A stretch of 64,000 bases of DNA from Shewanella putrefaciens (GTDB taxonomy: Bacteria > Pseudomonadota > Gammaproteobacteria > Enterobacterales > Shewanellaceae), in assembly GCF_016406305.1 (NCBI RefSeq), contig NZ_CP066369.1:2002501-2066500 (forward strand), written 5' to 3'. Within the stretch, counting starts at the first letter, position 1. Each line of letters begins with the position of its first letter. Below the pieces are notes generated by a model. It had not been told where the DNA came from. It was given only the letters and a program-made list of their open reading frames with translations, and did not search any database. Made by a program: the position numbers and the translations under genes. Positions 1 to 7,571 of the stretch are shown piece after piece.

Positions 1-24
1 TTGTCATAAGAAGCGCATAAAAGT

Positions 25-753
25 ATGAATATTATCTCAAACGCCAGTCGTCAGATTATTCTGGATACTGAAACTACGGGTATGAACCAGGGCAGTGGTG
101 CCGTCTATTTGGGACACAGGATCATTGAAATCGGCTGCGTTGAAGTCATCAACCGTCGCCTGACTGGCCGCTATTTTCACCAGTATATTAATCCCGGACA
201 AGCTATCGATCCCGAAGCCATTGCGGTGCACGGTATTACCGATGAGCGCGTTGCGCATGAGCCGCGGTTCCACCAAATCGCCCAGCAGTTTATCGAGTTT
301 ATTGACGGTGCTGAAATTGTCGCCCATAACGCCAACTTCGACGTGAGCTTTATGGACCATGAGTTTTCACTGCTGCAGCCTCAAGGTCCGAAAACGGCCA
401 GCATTTGTGACATCCTCGATACGTTAGAAATTGCCAAATTTTTGCATCCAGGGCAAAAAAATAACCTCGATGCCCTGTGTAAACGTTATGGTATCGATAA
501 CTCCCGTCGTCAGTACCATGGCGCATTATTGGATGCCGAGATCCTCGCCGACGTCTACTTAATCATGACGGGCGGTCAAACCAAATTCAATTTATCAAAT
601 GAAGAAGCCGGGCAAGAGGCGGGCGGGATCCAAAGGTTTGATCCTAATTCACTTAATCTTAAAGTGATCAGCGCATCGGCCGATGAACTAGTCATGCATG
701 AACAACGCCTTGATTTAGTCGCAAAATCAGGAAAATGCCTCTGGAGAGGATAG
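25..753 (+). CDS. dnaQ: DNA polymerase III epsilon subunit (3'-5' proofreading exonuclease)
   Basis: 242 aa, the usual length for DnaQ. It removes misincorporated nucleotides as part of the Pol III core with alpha and theta. The N-terminal DEDD exonuclease domain (about residues 9-180) is complete: Exo I reads DTETTG (about 14-19), Exo II reads HNANFDVSF, and the Exo III region YHGALLDAEILADVY supplies the catalytic His and Asp. The C-terminal tail matches the alpha-binding segment of family members. The start is the first ATG and is preceded by only a weak purine-rich stretch. A gene on the same strand follows after 10 bases, so the two may be co-transcribed. Confidence 0.97.
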   Translation: MNIISNASRQIILDTETTGMNQGSGAVYLGHRIIEIGCVEVINRRLTGRYFHQYINPGQAIDPEAIAVHGITDERVAHEPRFHQIAQQFIEFIDGAEIVAHNANFDVSFMDHEFSLLQPQGPKTASICDILDTLEIAKFLHPGQKNNLDALCKRYGIDNSRRQYHGALLDAEILADVYLIMTGGQTKFNLSNEEAGQEAGGIQRFDPNSLNLKVISASADELVMHEQRLDLVAKSGKCLWRG

Positions 754-763
754 ATAATCGGTT

Positions 764-2194
764 ATGACCAAGTCGCGCCATACAACCCTGTTCAAGATTG
801 GTTTAGTGTTAAGCACGCTATTTGCCAGTGCCGCCATATGGGCAGCGGATAAGCCTGAGCCTGTTGCTAACGCGAAGACAGCCACTCCTACTAACGCCAC
901 TTCCACGATCGCCACTCCCACGATCACCACGAATGCGCAGACACCCAAGGTAAAAGTGGTGTCATTAGATACAGCTTCGGAGCTTAAAAACCGCTTTAGA
1001 ATAGATCATATGGTGAGCAGCATGACCCTATTGGTGGAGCGTGAATACGGCTCTGCCCCCGTGGTGATAGTGCTTCCCGATGGTAGTAAGTGGTACGCCA
1101 GTCGTCACCCCGAAACCGTCAAATGGGTTGACGGTATTACCGGTGACATGATTTACATCGAATCGCCACCGCCAGGGCCTTGGCAGTTGGTCGGCAAGGT
1201 CGTACCTGGCTCCAAGATCAAGAAAGTCTCTAAGCTTGAAATCGAAGTTCAGCCGTTGCCTCAACCGCTTTTTCAAGGGGAACAGGTCAAAATTGTTGCC
1301 CAGCTTATGGGGGATGCTGAGCGCGTGCGTATGCCAGGTCTAGATTATCTGGTTGAATGGACCGCACATTTTGTGAGTAAGCATAGGGCAGGGGATGAAA
1401 ACTTTGCCGCCGGCGATATCATTGCCGGTTCCTACAAGGACAGTGGTGAAAAGCTCGATGAAAAGCCCGACGATGGCCTTTTTACCAGTGAAATAAACCT
1501 TAAGCAGCCCTGGGGGGAATATGATTTTGTGGTTCAAGCGCGTAATAATGTGTTTGAGCGGCAAGTTTCTTTTCCTTTTACCTTATCCGCACGGCCAATA
1601 AATGCTGAGGTGATTACCCCTGAAGATCCCTTAACGGGCCAATGGAAAATCATGCTGCACGCCGATAGCACTGTATTGCAGCTAGCTGATACCCATTTTT
1701 CTTTTGAATTGGTCGGTCCGGCTGGGCTGCAACTGCCTGTGGTGCTTAATGGGCTAACCGAACCCGACACTGAGTTGATATTACCGCCCGTTTCTGAGTT
1801 TGGCAGTTATCGCATCAAAGGGTTTGTTGCGACAACAACGCACACGGGGCGTGAAATAGTGCTCGATTTACCCGAACTCTTTTTCAACCTAGTGCAACCG
1901 CCGGAGCCTCCACCCAGTCCAGAGGTATTAGCCGCCATTGCCGCCCAAAAAGCCGCAGAAGAAGAGGCGTTGGCGAAGCAAGATGCCATGTTCTGGATCA
2001 TTAGCATCAATGCGGTGCTGTTGATTTTAGGCGTGTTAGGTTTAATTGTGTGGCGTAAGCGTCAGAGTCTTGCGCAGGCATTAGCCGCGGCTGAGCAGCG
2101 TCTGTTGGATGAAGCGGCGGAAAACAAACCCGCGGCACTTTCCCAGGATGAAATCGACCTGACTATGCCCGATGAATTCGATAATCATCGATAA
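764..2194 (+). CDS. TIGR03503 family membrane-anchored protein
   Basis: 476 aa. It has an N-terminal signal-like hydrophobic stretch (about residues 8-28, ending AAIWAADK), then a Thr/Ala-rich linker, a long beta-rich extracytoplasmic region (about 60-385), a Pro/Glu/Ala-rich segment, and one strong C-terminal membrane helix (about 405-430) followed by basic residues and an acidic cytoplasmic tail. I recognise it as the Shewanella/Vibrio TIGR03503 type, whose function is unknown. The architecture suggests a periplasmic protein anchored in the inner membrane. It starts 10 bases after dnaQ, with GGTT rather than a strong ribosome site before the ATG. Confidence 0.8.
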   Translation: MTKSRHTTLFKIGLVLSTLFASAAIWAADKPEPVANAKTATPTNATSTIATPTITTNAQTPKVKVVSLDTASELKNRFRIDHMVSSMTLLVEREYGSAPVVIVLPDGSKWYASRHPETVKWVDGITGDMIYIESPPPGPWQLVGKVVPGSKIKKVSKLEIEVQPLPQPLFQGEQVKIVAQLMGDAERVRMPGLDYLVEWTAHFVSKHRAGDENFAAGDIIAGSYKDSGEKLDEKPDDGLFTSEINLKQPWGEYDFVVQARNNVFERQVSFPFTLSARPINAEVITPEDPLTGQWKIMLHADSTVLQLADTHFSFELVGPAGLQLPVVLNGLTEPDTELILPPVSEFGSYRIKGFVATTTHTGREIVLDLPELFFNLVQPPEPPPSPEVLAAIAAQKAAEEEALAKQDAMFWIISINAVLLILGVLGLIVWRKRQSLAQALAAAEQRLLDEAAENKPAALSQDEIDLTMPDEFDNHR

Positions 2195-2338
2195 AACAGA
2201 GCGTACTCTTTGGAATATTTAACGGTTTTTTGGGAAAGTTAGTTTGATGAATATGAAGATATTTTATTCATTAGTCAGGGTTTTTAGATTAGGTTGGCGA
2301 AATTTTAACTAAACGATATAGGCGAGTGAAAAAAACGG

Positions 2339-2367
2339 TTGACGCTAGCAAGGCTCGACCGTATTAT
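2339..2367 (+). promoter_or_regulatory. sigma70-type promoter of the tRNA-Asp genes
   Basis: TTGACG (2339-2344) and TATTAT (2362-2367) are separated by exactly 17 bases and lie 17 bases before the mature 5' end of the first tRNA-Asp. The discriminator after the -10 is C-rich (ctccgc), a common feature of stable RNA promoters under stringent control. Confidence 0.7.
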
Positions 2368-2383
2368 TCTCCGCAACTTGAGT

Positions 2384-2460
2384 GGAGCGGTAGTTCAGTT
2401 GGTTAGAATACCGGCCTGTCACGCCGGGGGTCGCGGGTTCGAGTCCCGTCCGCTCCGCCA
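2384..2460 (+). tRNA. tRNA-Asp (GUC)
   Basis: 77 nt including the encoded CCA. The acceptor stem GGAGCGG pairs with CCGCTCC, the anticodon loop is CTGTCAC (GUC), the anticodon stem is CCGGC/GCCGG, and the T arm GCGGG-TTCGAGT-CCCGT is intact. It is the first of two identical copies and is preceded by a good promoter. Confidence 0.98.
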
Positions 2461-2517
2461 GTCAAGTTATTGAAAATTAAAATTATAGTGCTCTAGTAGC
2501 GGTATAATAAAAAGTTT

Positions 2518-2594
2518 GGAGCGGTAGTTCAGTTGGTTAGAATACCGGCCTGTCACGCCGGGGGTCGCGGGTTCGAGTCCCGTCCGCTCCGCCA
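2518..2594 (+). tRNA. tRNA-Asp (GUC), second copy
   Basis: Base-for-base the same 77 nt as the copy 57 bases upstream, including CCA. A TATAAT-like hexamer lies at 2503-2508 but has no good -35, so read-through from the first promoter is likely. It ends 10 bases before an intrinsic terminator. It is the apparent parent of the degenerate copies downstream. Confidence 0.98.
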
Positions 2595-2604
2595 AATATA
2601 GATG

Positions 2605-2635
2605 AAAGCCTTTGCAGCAATGCAGAGGCTTTTTT
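2605..2635 (+). terminator. Rho-independent terminator of the tRNA-Asp operon
   Basis: Hairpin AAGCCT/TGCA with the complementary TGCA/AGGCTT arms around a GCAA loop, followed by a T run. This terminator sequence is repeated after the degenerate tRNA copies at 2764 and 3041. Confidence 0.85.
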
Positions 2636-2658
2636 CGTTTTGCTGGTGAAATTTAAAA

Positions 2659-2753
2659 GCGCGGTAGTTTAGTTGGTTAGACTCTTTATAAACAGAAGTC
2701 GGCCAGTCACGCCGGGGGTCGCGGGTTCGAGTCCCGTCCGCTCCGCTCCGCCA
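2659..2753 (+). pseudogene. degenerate tRNA-Asp copy 1 with an internal insertion
   Basis: It begins GCGCGGTAG in place of GGAGCGGTAG, so the acceptor stem is broken. After the D-loop it carries about 20 extra bases (ctctttataaacagaagtc). The anticodon loop reads CAGTCAC, so the universal U33 is lost. The T arm and CCA end are intact, but CTCCG is duplicated before the CCA. It is very unlikely to be a functional tRNA. Confidence 0.8.
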
Positions 2754-2763
2754 AATAAAGATT

Positions 2764-2794
2764 AAAGCCTTTGCAGCAATGCAGAGGCTTTTTT
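2764..2794 (+). terminator. duplicated copy of the tRNA-Asp terminator
   Basis: Same 31-base hairpin plus T tract as at 2605-2635. It was copied together with the tRNA body and follows degenerate copy 1. Confidence 0.75.
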
Positions 2795-2817
2795 CGTTTT
2801 ACTGGTGAAATTTAAAA

Positions 2818-3030
2818 GCGCGGTAGTTCAGTTGGACTCACATTGTTCCTGACAATGTTGAGCATACACTCCTTCCATGGAGATATTAGACTCTTTATAA
2901 ACAGAAGTCGGCCTGTCACGCCGGGGGTCGCGGGTTCGAGTCCCGTCCAACAGCATCCTTGCTTTACAGCCCTGTTCGGCATCCATGCCTCTCGTTTATA
3001 GGCTTATCGCTGCGCGATATTCACCCGCCA
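2818..3030 (+). pseudogene. degenerate tRNA-Asp copy 2 with large insertions
   Basis: The first 18 or so tRNA bases are followed by about 73 foreign bases that include the hairpin CATTGT-TCCTG-ACAATG. The anticodon and T arms then resume at about 2910. The 3' acceptor strand is replaced after GTCCCGTCC by about 75 bases beginning AACAGCATCC and ending CCCGCCA. The anticodon arm and T arm are well preserved while the D arm and acceptor stem are lost. Confidence 0.75.
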
Positions 3031-3040
3031 AATAAAGATG

Positions 3041-3071
3041 AAAGCCTTTGCAGCAATGCAGAGGCTTTTTT
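3041..3071 (+). terminator. third copy of the tRNA-Asp terminator
   Basis: Same stem, loop and T run as at 2605 and 2764, placed after degenerate copy 2. Confidence 0.75.
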
Positions 3072-3094
3072 CGTTTTGTTGGTGAAATTTAAAA

Positions 3095-3301
3095 GCGCGG
3101 TAGTTCAGTTGGACTCACATTGTTCCTGACAATGTTGAGCATACACTCCTTCCATGGAGATATTAGACTCTTTATAAACAGAAGTCGGCCTGTCACGCCG
3201 GGGGCGCAGGTTCGAGTCCCGTCCAACAGCATCCTTGCTTTACAGCCCTGTTCGGCATCCATGCCTCTCGTTCATAGGCTTATCGCTGCGCGATATTGCC
3301 A
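3095..3301 (+). pseudogene. degenerate tRNA-Asp copy 3
   Basis: It repeats copy 2 at a 277-base offset, including both insertions, with few substitutions. The T-stem is further decayed (GGGGCGCAGG in place of GGGGTCGCGGG), and the following terminator is reduced to the fragment AAAGGCGAAAGCC. It marks the outer edge of the repeat array. Confidence 0.7.
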
Positions 3302-3382
3302 ATATAAAGGCGAAAGCCTCATCGAAAGACACACAATTAAAGATGCTGATCAATAACACTATGCCTGAATTAGTTGGTGTTA

Positions 3383-4210
3383 TTAAAATGTTAATGCTTT
3401 GGATGTGACACTTTTAACACCACGAATATTCTGTGCTGTTTCAACTGCTAATGATTGTTCGCTGCCGCTGCTGACTTTGCCTGTCAGTGTCACAATACCG
3501 TTGTTAGTGCTGACATTAATATCAGAGCCATTAATATTGCTCGAATACATAAAACTAGATTTTACTTTGGCGGTGATCCAGCTATCTGAGATGTTGTTAC
3601 TCTCAGCTTTTTCTTTCAGCTTGGCATTTTCGTCTTTGGTTATCGTAGCGCTCTGAATTTTCAAATTATTGGTGACTGATTTTACGCCGCGAGTATTGAG
3701 TGCCAACCGATGAGTAATATCTTTTGCGTTCTGGTTGTTTACTGTGCCATTTAGCGTGACTCGTCCGGATTTAGTCATGACTTCTGTGCCGACGTCATCG
3801 ACATCTTTATTCCATTGCAATTTAGAGCGAATAGCGGCCGAGATATTGGCATCATCAATTTTGTCACCAAAACCATTTGGGTTAACTTTGGGCATATAAT
3901 TGATGTCAACGACTATCTGGTTATCAACATCTTTAATACCTGATACGCCCTGAGCTATTTCACCAGCGAGTTCTTTACTGATTTTTTCGTCCACTTTACC
4001 TGTCAATACTGCTTTACCTTTTTGTACTGTGACTTTTAGATCATTAGCGCGTAAATAGGGGTTGAGGGCATAACTTGTTGCAATTTGGCTTTCTTGGCGT
4101 ACATCATCCATTGCTTTCGTTGCTGTATCAGCGGCCGATACTGACAGTAGTGGCGAAAGGGTGAGTAAGATGGCTAAGGTAAAAATAAATTTGCGATACG
4201 ATAAATTCAT
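3383..4210 (-). CDS. periplasmic triple-BON-domain protein (OsmY-like)
   Basis: 275 aa. A Sec signal peptide (about 1-26, ending SVSAA) is followed by three BON domains at about 30-105, 120-195 and 205-275. Each shows the LTGKV / VTLNGTV / VTLTGKV strand and a GV..V..(N/K) ending. BON proteins of the OsmY type are thought to bind phospholipid and protect the envelope under osmotic or other stress. The start has a good ribosome site (AGGGAG, 7 bases). It is the outermost gene of the stress cluster, next to the tRNA-Asp repeats. Confidence 0.88.
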   Translation of the reverse strand: MNLSYRKFIFTLAILLTLSPLLSVSAADTATKAMDDVRQESQIATSYALNPYLRANDLKVTVQKGKAVLTGKVDEKISKELAGEIAQGVSGIKDVDNQIVVDINYMPKVNPNGFGDKIDDANISAAIRSKLQWNKDVDDVGTEVMTKSGRVTLNGTVNNQNAKDITHRLALNTRGVKSVTNNLKIQSATITKDENAKLKEKAESNNISDSWITAKVKSSFMYSSNINGSDINVSTNNGIVTLTGKVSSGSEQSLAVETAQNIRGVKSVTSKALTF

Positions 4211-4301
4211 GATGGTACTCCCTAACAGAAAGAGAACCAGTGCAGCAATAGCGACACTGGCCTAAGCTAAATACGGTTGTTATTCAGTACAACCGCAAGG
4301 T

Positions 4302-4670
4302 TTAGCATTTACATTTATCAATAAAGCTTTTTACCTGTTTGCTCGAGTCATCTCGGCTCAATGAATAATGCTTTTGCACGAGTTCATTTAGGTTGGCTTC
4401 ATTGCCGTTCGATTTAAGTAATTCAGCTTCGCTGATTTTGCTCCAATTACCTTTTGCGGCTTGGATCTGGCTTTGCCATTTACCGTTAAAGGCATCTTTT
4501 TGCTGTTTTTCGGTATTTTGGCTGACATCAACCTCCTGTTTAGCTTTATCTCCTGCGATAGTTTTACCCGTTTGGTTGTTGCTAGCGGTGACCGGAGGAT
4601 TGGCTTTGTTGGTTTTAGTATTCTGTTCATCTTTAACGATGGTTTTATTTTGTTCAGTGAATTTATTCAT
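4302..4670 (-). CDS. CsbD-like stress protein with a long N-terminal extension
   Basis: 122 aa from the ATG at 4670, chosen because GAGG lies 6 bases upstream. The reading frame stays open further upstream but without a ribosome site. The N-terminal half (about 1-60) is Lys/Asn/Gln/Thr-rich and probably disordered. The C-terminal half (about 62-122) is a CsbD domain: KWQSQIQAAKGNW followed by the helix NELVQKHYSLSRDD. CsbD proteins are abundant under general stress in many bacteria, but their activity is not known. The Cys-x-Cys C-terminus is unusual for the family. The promoter carries shared site A at 4750-4763. Confidence 0.75.
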   Translation of the reverse strand: MNKFTEQNKTIVKDEQNTKTNKANPPVTASNNQTGKTIAGDKAKQEVDVSQNTEKQQKDAFNGKWQSQIQAAKGNWSKISEAELLKSNGNEANLNELVQKHYSLSRDDSSKQVKSFIDKCKC

Positions 4671-4749
4671 ATAAACCTCAAGTAATCCGGTGCAGTGCAA
4701 GAGTGCATGAACCGTATATTCAGAATGACCTGTTAAATATTGAACGTCT

Positions 4750-4763
4750 GTGCGTTAGCGCGC
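4750..4763 (-). promoter_or_regulatory. shared palindrome, site A (upstream of the CsbD-like gene)
   Basis: GTGCGTTAGCGCGC, an interrupted inverted repeat of the form GTRCG-N4-CRCRC, 79 bases upstream of the CsbD-like start codon. The same motif recurs before three other transcription units in this cluster. An AT-rich -10-like stretch follows on the minus strand. Confidence 0.5.
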
Positions 4764-5013
4764 ATGCAGTCCGTGGCATTAGCATTTAGATGTAGGCACT
4801 TTGTGGATTTAAAGGAAAGTCGTTTGATGATAAGTGCAAGGAATTGCGGTGGTTGTGCAGGCGTTTGGGATTGGCAGTATCAGTACACGCTATCCTTGCG
4901 TATCTAGTTTTGATGACTGCCCGATTTATTTAGGGTGTACCACAGACAGCTTTGCTATCTGAAGCCTGAACTTTCACCTTAGTAAAATAGGGTTTTACAA
5001 CGGTAAAGTTTAT
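4764..5013. other. intergenic stretch downstream of the first Crp/Fnr gene
   Basis: With the promoter region at 4671-4763 this makes a gap of about 340 bases between the CsbD-like gene and the regulator. Apart from site A, I see no coding frame, RNA gene or clear terminator in it. Confidence 0.4.
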
Positions 5014-5808
5014 CTAGAGTATGTATGACTGAAATAGCCTGCGAGGTTGACTATTTTTTAGTGGCATCAGACGTTCTGACTCCTGCTTAACGACGGAGTA
5101 ACATTCGCAACAGGTTTGCTCCAGCAATTTGCGGTTCAGTACCTCAATATTACCGCGACTGTAATTGATTATTCCCATTCGTTGCAGTTTTCCAGCCGCA
5201 TCTGTGACGCCTTCTCGGCGTACGCCAAGCATATTGGCAATTAATTCCTGCGTCATCAATACGCGATCATCCGATAGCCTATCGATAGAGAGTAACAGCC
5301 AGCGACATAGTTGCTGTTCAATACTATGGTGGCGATTGCAAACTGCCGTTTGGGCCATTTGGGTGAGCAATACTTGGCTATAACGTAGCAAGAGGTGGAG
5401 CAGAGCACCATGGCGGTTAAATTCGTCTTTGAGCCGTTGACCAAACAACCGATAAGCAACGCCAGCGCTTTGTACTACGGCTCGACTCGTGGTGCTTTCT
5501 CCCCCCATAAACAGTGCAACGCCGACCATGCCATCATTGCCAACGACTGCAATTTCAGCAGATGCACCATTTTCCATCACATAGAGCAGTGAAATAATAG
5601 AGTCCAGTGGAAAATAGACATAACGCAGCTTCGAGCCAGCTTCGCAGACCACGTCACCAAGCTCTAATGACACTAGCTCTAGATGCGGGAAAATACGCTG
5701 TTTGACTTCATCAGGTAAGTCGTTTAGTAACCGGTTGTTTTCGGGGGGGGGGGCATTAGCCTTTTTCAGTGCCTGTTCTGGCACCGCTTCCAATTGTTGT
5801 GTGTCCAT
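5014..5808 (-). CDS. Crp/Fnr-family transcriptional regulator containing a C11 tract
   Basis: 264 aa. The N-terminal cyclic-nucleotide-binding-like beta-roll (about 40-150; LELGDVVCEAGSKLRYVYFP) lacks the Cys cluster of FNR and the full cAMP-binding signature of CRP. The C-terminal winged helix-turn-helix (about 160-240) includes MTQELIANMLGVRREGVTDA. It is paralogous to the regulator just upstream at 5932-6630. The codons for Ala-Pro-Pro-Pro near residue 20 form an uninterrupted run of 11 C (G on the plus strand at 5743-5753), a potential slippage site. The ligand is unknown. Shared site B lies 68 bases upstream, so autoregulation is possible. Confidence 0.88.
   Translation of the reverse strand: MDTQQLEAVPEQALKKANAPPPENNRLLNDLPDEVKQRIFPHLELVSLELGDVVCEAGSKLRYVYFPLDSIISLLYVMENGASAEIAVVGNDGMVGVALFMGGESTTSRAVVQSAGVAYRLFGQRLKDEFNRHGALLHLLLRYSQVLLTQMAQTAVCNRHHSIEQQLCRWLLLSIDRLSDDRVLMTQELIANMLGVRREGVTDAAGKLQRMGIINYSRGNIEVLNRKLLEQTCCECYSVVKQESERLMPLKNSQPRRLFQSYIL
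5743..5753. repeat. G11/C11 homopolymer inside a regulator gene
   Basis: Eleven consecutive G on the plus strand, encoding Pro codons near residue 20 of the Crp/Fnr-type regulator. Gain or loss of one base would shift the frame before both functional domains. Confidence 0.9.
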
Positions 5809-5875
5809 GACTTATAGTGTGTCCTTGTGCTTTAGTGTCGTTTATAGAGGTTACAGCGCAAAGTATCAATGCTAT

Positions 5876-5889
5876 GTACGCTAGCACAC
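5876..5889 (-). promoter_or_regulatory. shared palindrome, site B (upstream of the first Crp/Fnr gene)
   Basis: GTACGCTAGCACAC, matching GTRCG-N4-CRCRC, 67 bases before the start codon of the regulator that ends at 5014. On the minus strand it is followed by GATACT, a possible -10. Confidence 0.5.
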
Positions 5890-5931
5890 ATAATGGCATT
5901 TTTGTTGGTTTGTGGAGTAAAAAAGATACTG

Positions 5932-6630
5932 TTAAGTACGCATTAAATGATAACAACTGCAGCAACGAGCCAGCAGACCTTGTCTGTCGAGGATATATAA
6001 CCGCCCACGGTTATATGAAATACAGCCGCTGGCCTGCAATTCTCCCGCGGCCTCGGTAATACTGCTTCGCCTAACACCCAACATATCAGATAAAAACTGA
6101 TGGGTGAGAAACAGCTCATTAGTCTGTATGCGGTCATGACTCATTAATAGCCAGCGTGCAAGCCGAGATTCGACTGAGTGAAAATGTGCGCAGACGGCAT
6201 TTTGTGATAATTGGCATAATAATTGGTATAGGTAAGTTTCCAATATCTGTCTCAGACTGCTGCTTTGAGCAAGTAAGTCTTCAAACGTTGCAATTGGGAT
6301 ACGCCAGGCTTTACCTGAACCTTGGATAATTGCCTCAGAAGGGACTTGTCGAGTGCTCAACAACGTTGTTGCACCAAGCATGCCTTCATAGCCAATTAAG
6401 CCCATTTCCAATGCAGGGTGTTTTGGCAGTTTAGCGATCAATGAAATAAAGGCCGTTAACGGAAAATAAACGTATTGATATAACTCCCCTGGCTGACACA
6501 GTAAGTCAGCGAAGTTAAGTTGGACTAATTTAGCTTGTGATAATAATTCTACTTGCTCTAAAGCGGGTAGGTCATGGATCAATTGATTCTGAACCTGTGG
6601 TGCTAGTGTATTTTGAATTATTTTTGACAT
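5932..6630 (-). CDS. Crp/Fnr-family transcriptional regulator, second paralogue
   Basis: 232 aa from the ATG at 6630, which has AGGA about 7 bases upstream. A GTG 15 bases further out lacks such a site. The domain layout is the same as in the neighbouring regulator: an N-terminal cNMP-binding-like roll (about 20-130, with YQYVYFPLTAFISLI) and a C-terminal winged HTH (about 150-215, with LSDMLGVRRSSITEAAGEL). It lacks FNR-type cysteines at the N-terminus but has a Cys-rich end (CCSCYHLM), which could sense redox or metal; that is inference. The two adjacent paralogues suggest local duplication. Confidence 0.87.
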   Translation of the reverse strand: MSKIIQNTLAPQVQNQLIHDLPALEQVELLSQAKLVQLNFADLLCQPGELYQYVYFPLTAFISLIAKLPKHPALEMGLIGYEGMLGATTLLSTRQVPSEAIIQGSGKAWRIPIATFEDLLAQSSSLRQILETYLYQLLCQLSQNAVCAHFHSVESRLARWLLMSHDRIQTNELFLTHQFLSDMLGVRRSSITEAAGELQASGCISYNRGRLYILDRQGLLARCCSCYHLMRT

Positions 6631-6680
6631 TACTATTCCTACCACTGGTGGCTCAGGCCTAACACCAGAAAATCAGCTGC

Positions 6681-6718
6681 AAAAAGAAAATCCGCAACGC
6701 CAGAACGGGTTGCGGAAT
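6681..6718 (-). terminator. Rho-independent terminator after the BON lipoprotein gene
   Basis: Read on the minus strand, TTCCGCAAC and GTTGCGGA arms surround a loop and are followed by TTTTCTTTTT. It lies about 50 bases after the BON lipoprotein stop codon. Confidence 0.7.
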
Positions 6719-6765
6719 GACTGAAGCTAAATGACCAATTGGTCTAGTCGAAGTCGAGTGAAGGG

Positions 6766-7077
6766 TTATTTTAGCTGTATATCGTTTTTGACTGAAATGA
6801 CACCTGGAACTTTGCTTGTTACTTTTACTGCAGTATTGATATCCTCACGTGATTTGACAAACCCGCTGAGCTGAACCACGCCTTTAAATGTTTCAACATT
6901 AATTTCAGCCACACTTAAGTTTTTTTCACCTAAAATGGCCGCTTTAACTTTAGTAGTGACCACACTATCGTCGAAATACTCACCTGTGCCTTCTTTGTTA
7001 TAATCGGAGCTGCAACTGGCGACAGCGGCTAGACCCATGGCGAGCAGAAAGAGACTTAAAACTTTAATTGTTTTCAT
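6766..7077 (-). CDS. single-BON-domain lipoprotein
   Basis: 103 aa. A lipoprotein signal (about 1-22) ends in a VASC lipobox, so the mature protein starts with an acylated Cys. One BON domain (about 38-103) contains VVQLSGFVKSRED and ends GVISVKNDIQLK. It is probably an outer-membrane-tethered relative of OsmY/DolP. The start is supported by AAGGA 7 bases upstream. It lies 42 bases downstream of the DUF3309 gene on the same strand, so the two probably form one unit under shared site C. Confidence 0.88.
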   Translation of the reverse strand: MKTIKVLSLFLLAMGLAAVASCSSDYNKEGTGEYFDDSVVTTKVKAAILGEKNLSVAEINVETFKGVVQLSGFVKSREDINTAVKVTSKVPGVISVKNDIQLK

Positions 7078-7119
7078 CAGATTATCCTTTTGATAAATAG
7101 TAAGAATGGTAATGGTCCA

Positions 7120-7281
7120 TTAGCTAATGCGGCCAGTTAACAGCAATATAACCAGCACCAGTACCACGATGCCTATAATGCCACCGGGGCGATAACCCCA
7201 GTTTCGGCTATGAGGCCAGGTGGGGAGCATGCCAAGGAATAACAAAATTAAAATAATCAATAATATAGTAGCAATAGACAT
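7120..7281 (-). CDS. DUF3309 small membrane protein
   Basis: 53 aa from the ATG at 7281 (AGGA about 10 bases upstream), the usual length for DUF3309. The sequence is two hydrophobic helices around LPTWPHSRNWGYRPGG, the family's signature turn. The role is unknown. The family is often found among stress-response genes, as here. Confidence 0.82.
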   Translation of the reverse strand: MSIATILLIILILLFLGMLPTWPHSRNWGYRPGGIIGIVVLVLVILLLTGRIS

Positions 7282-7356
7282 GGCGAGTATTCCTGATGCC
7301 GGAACAACTTTTGCACCGGGTAACATTGAGTTTGCACCCTAATAAACCGTATGTCG

Positions 7357-7370
7357 GTACGCTGGCGCAC
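7357..7370 (-). promoter_or_regulatory. shared palindrome, site C (upstream of DUF3309 and the BON lipoprotein)
   Basis: GTACGCTGGCGCAC, matching GTRCG-N4-CRCRC, 75 bases before the DUF3309 start. TTTATT about 9 bases further on the minus strand could be the -10. The divergent PRC-barrel gene starts 200 bases away on the other side. Confidence 0.5.
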
Positions 7371-7571
7371 GCACAAGAGGTGTGAGTTGAAGTGTTTTAG
7401 TTATTTAATTCGTTAATCCAATAAGTGGCATGTCGAACAGAGATCGTGATTGCAAGAAGGCATACTTTGGCCAATGTCTGGTGACGGACATGTTTTATAT
7501 AGAGCCCAACGTTTGGAGCTTCACTTACCTTGTTGCTCAGATCCATGAGCAGCACCACAGAGGTCAACAAA

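Noticed and set aside
2659..2753. third functional tRNA-Asp gene
   Set aside because: Acceptor stem broken, extra bases after the D-loop, and U33 changed, so it cannot fold as a normal tRNA.
3120..3356. 78-codon plus-strand frame over the degenerate tRNA copies
   Set aside because: It runs through tRNA-derived repeat sequence, has no ribosome site and encodes no recognisable protein.
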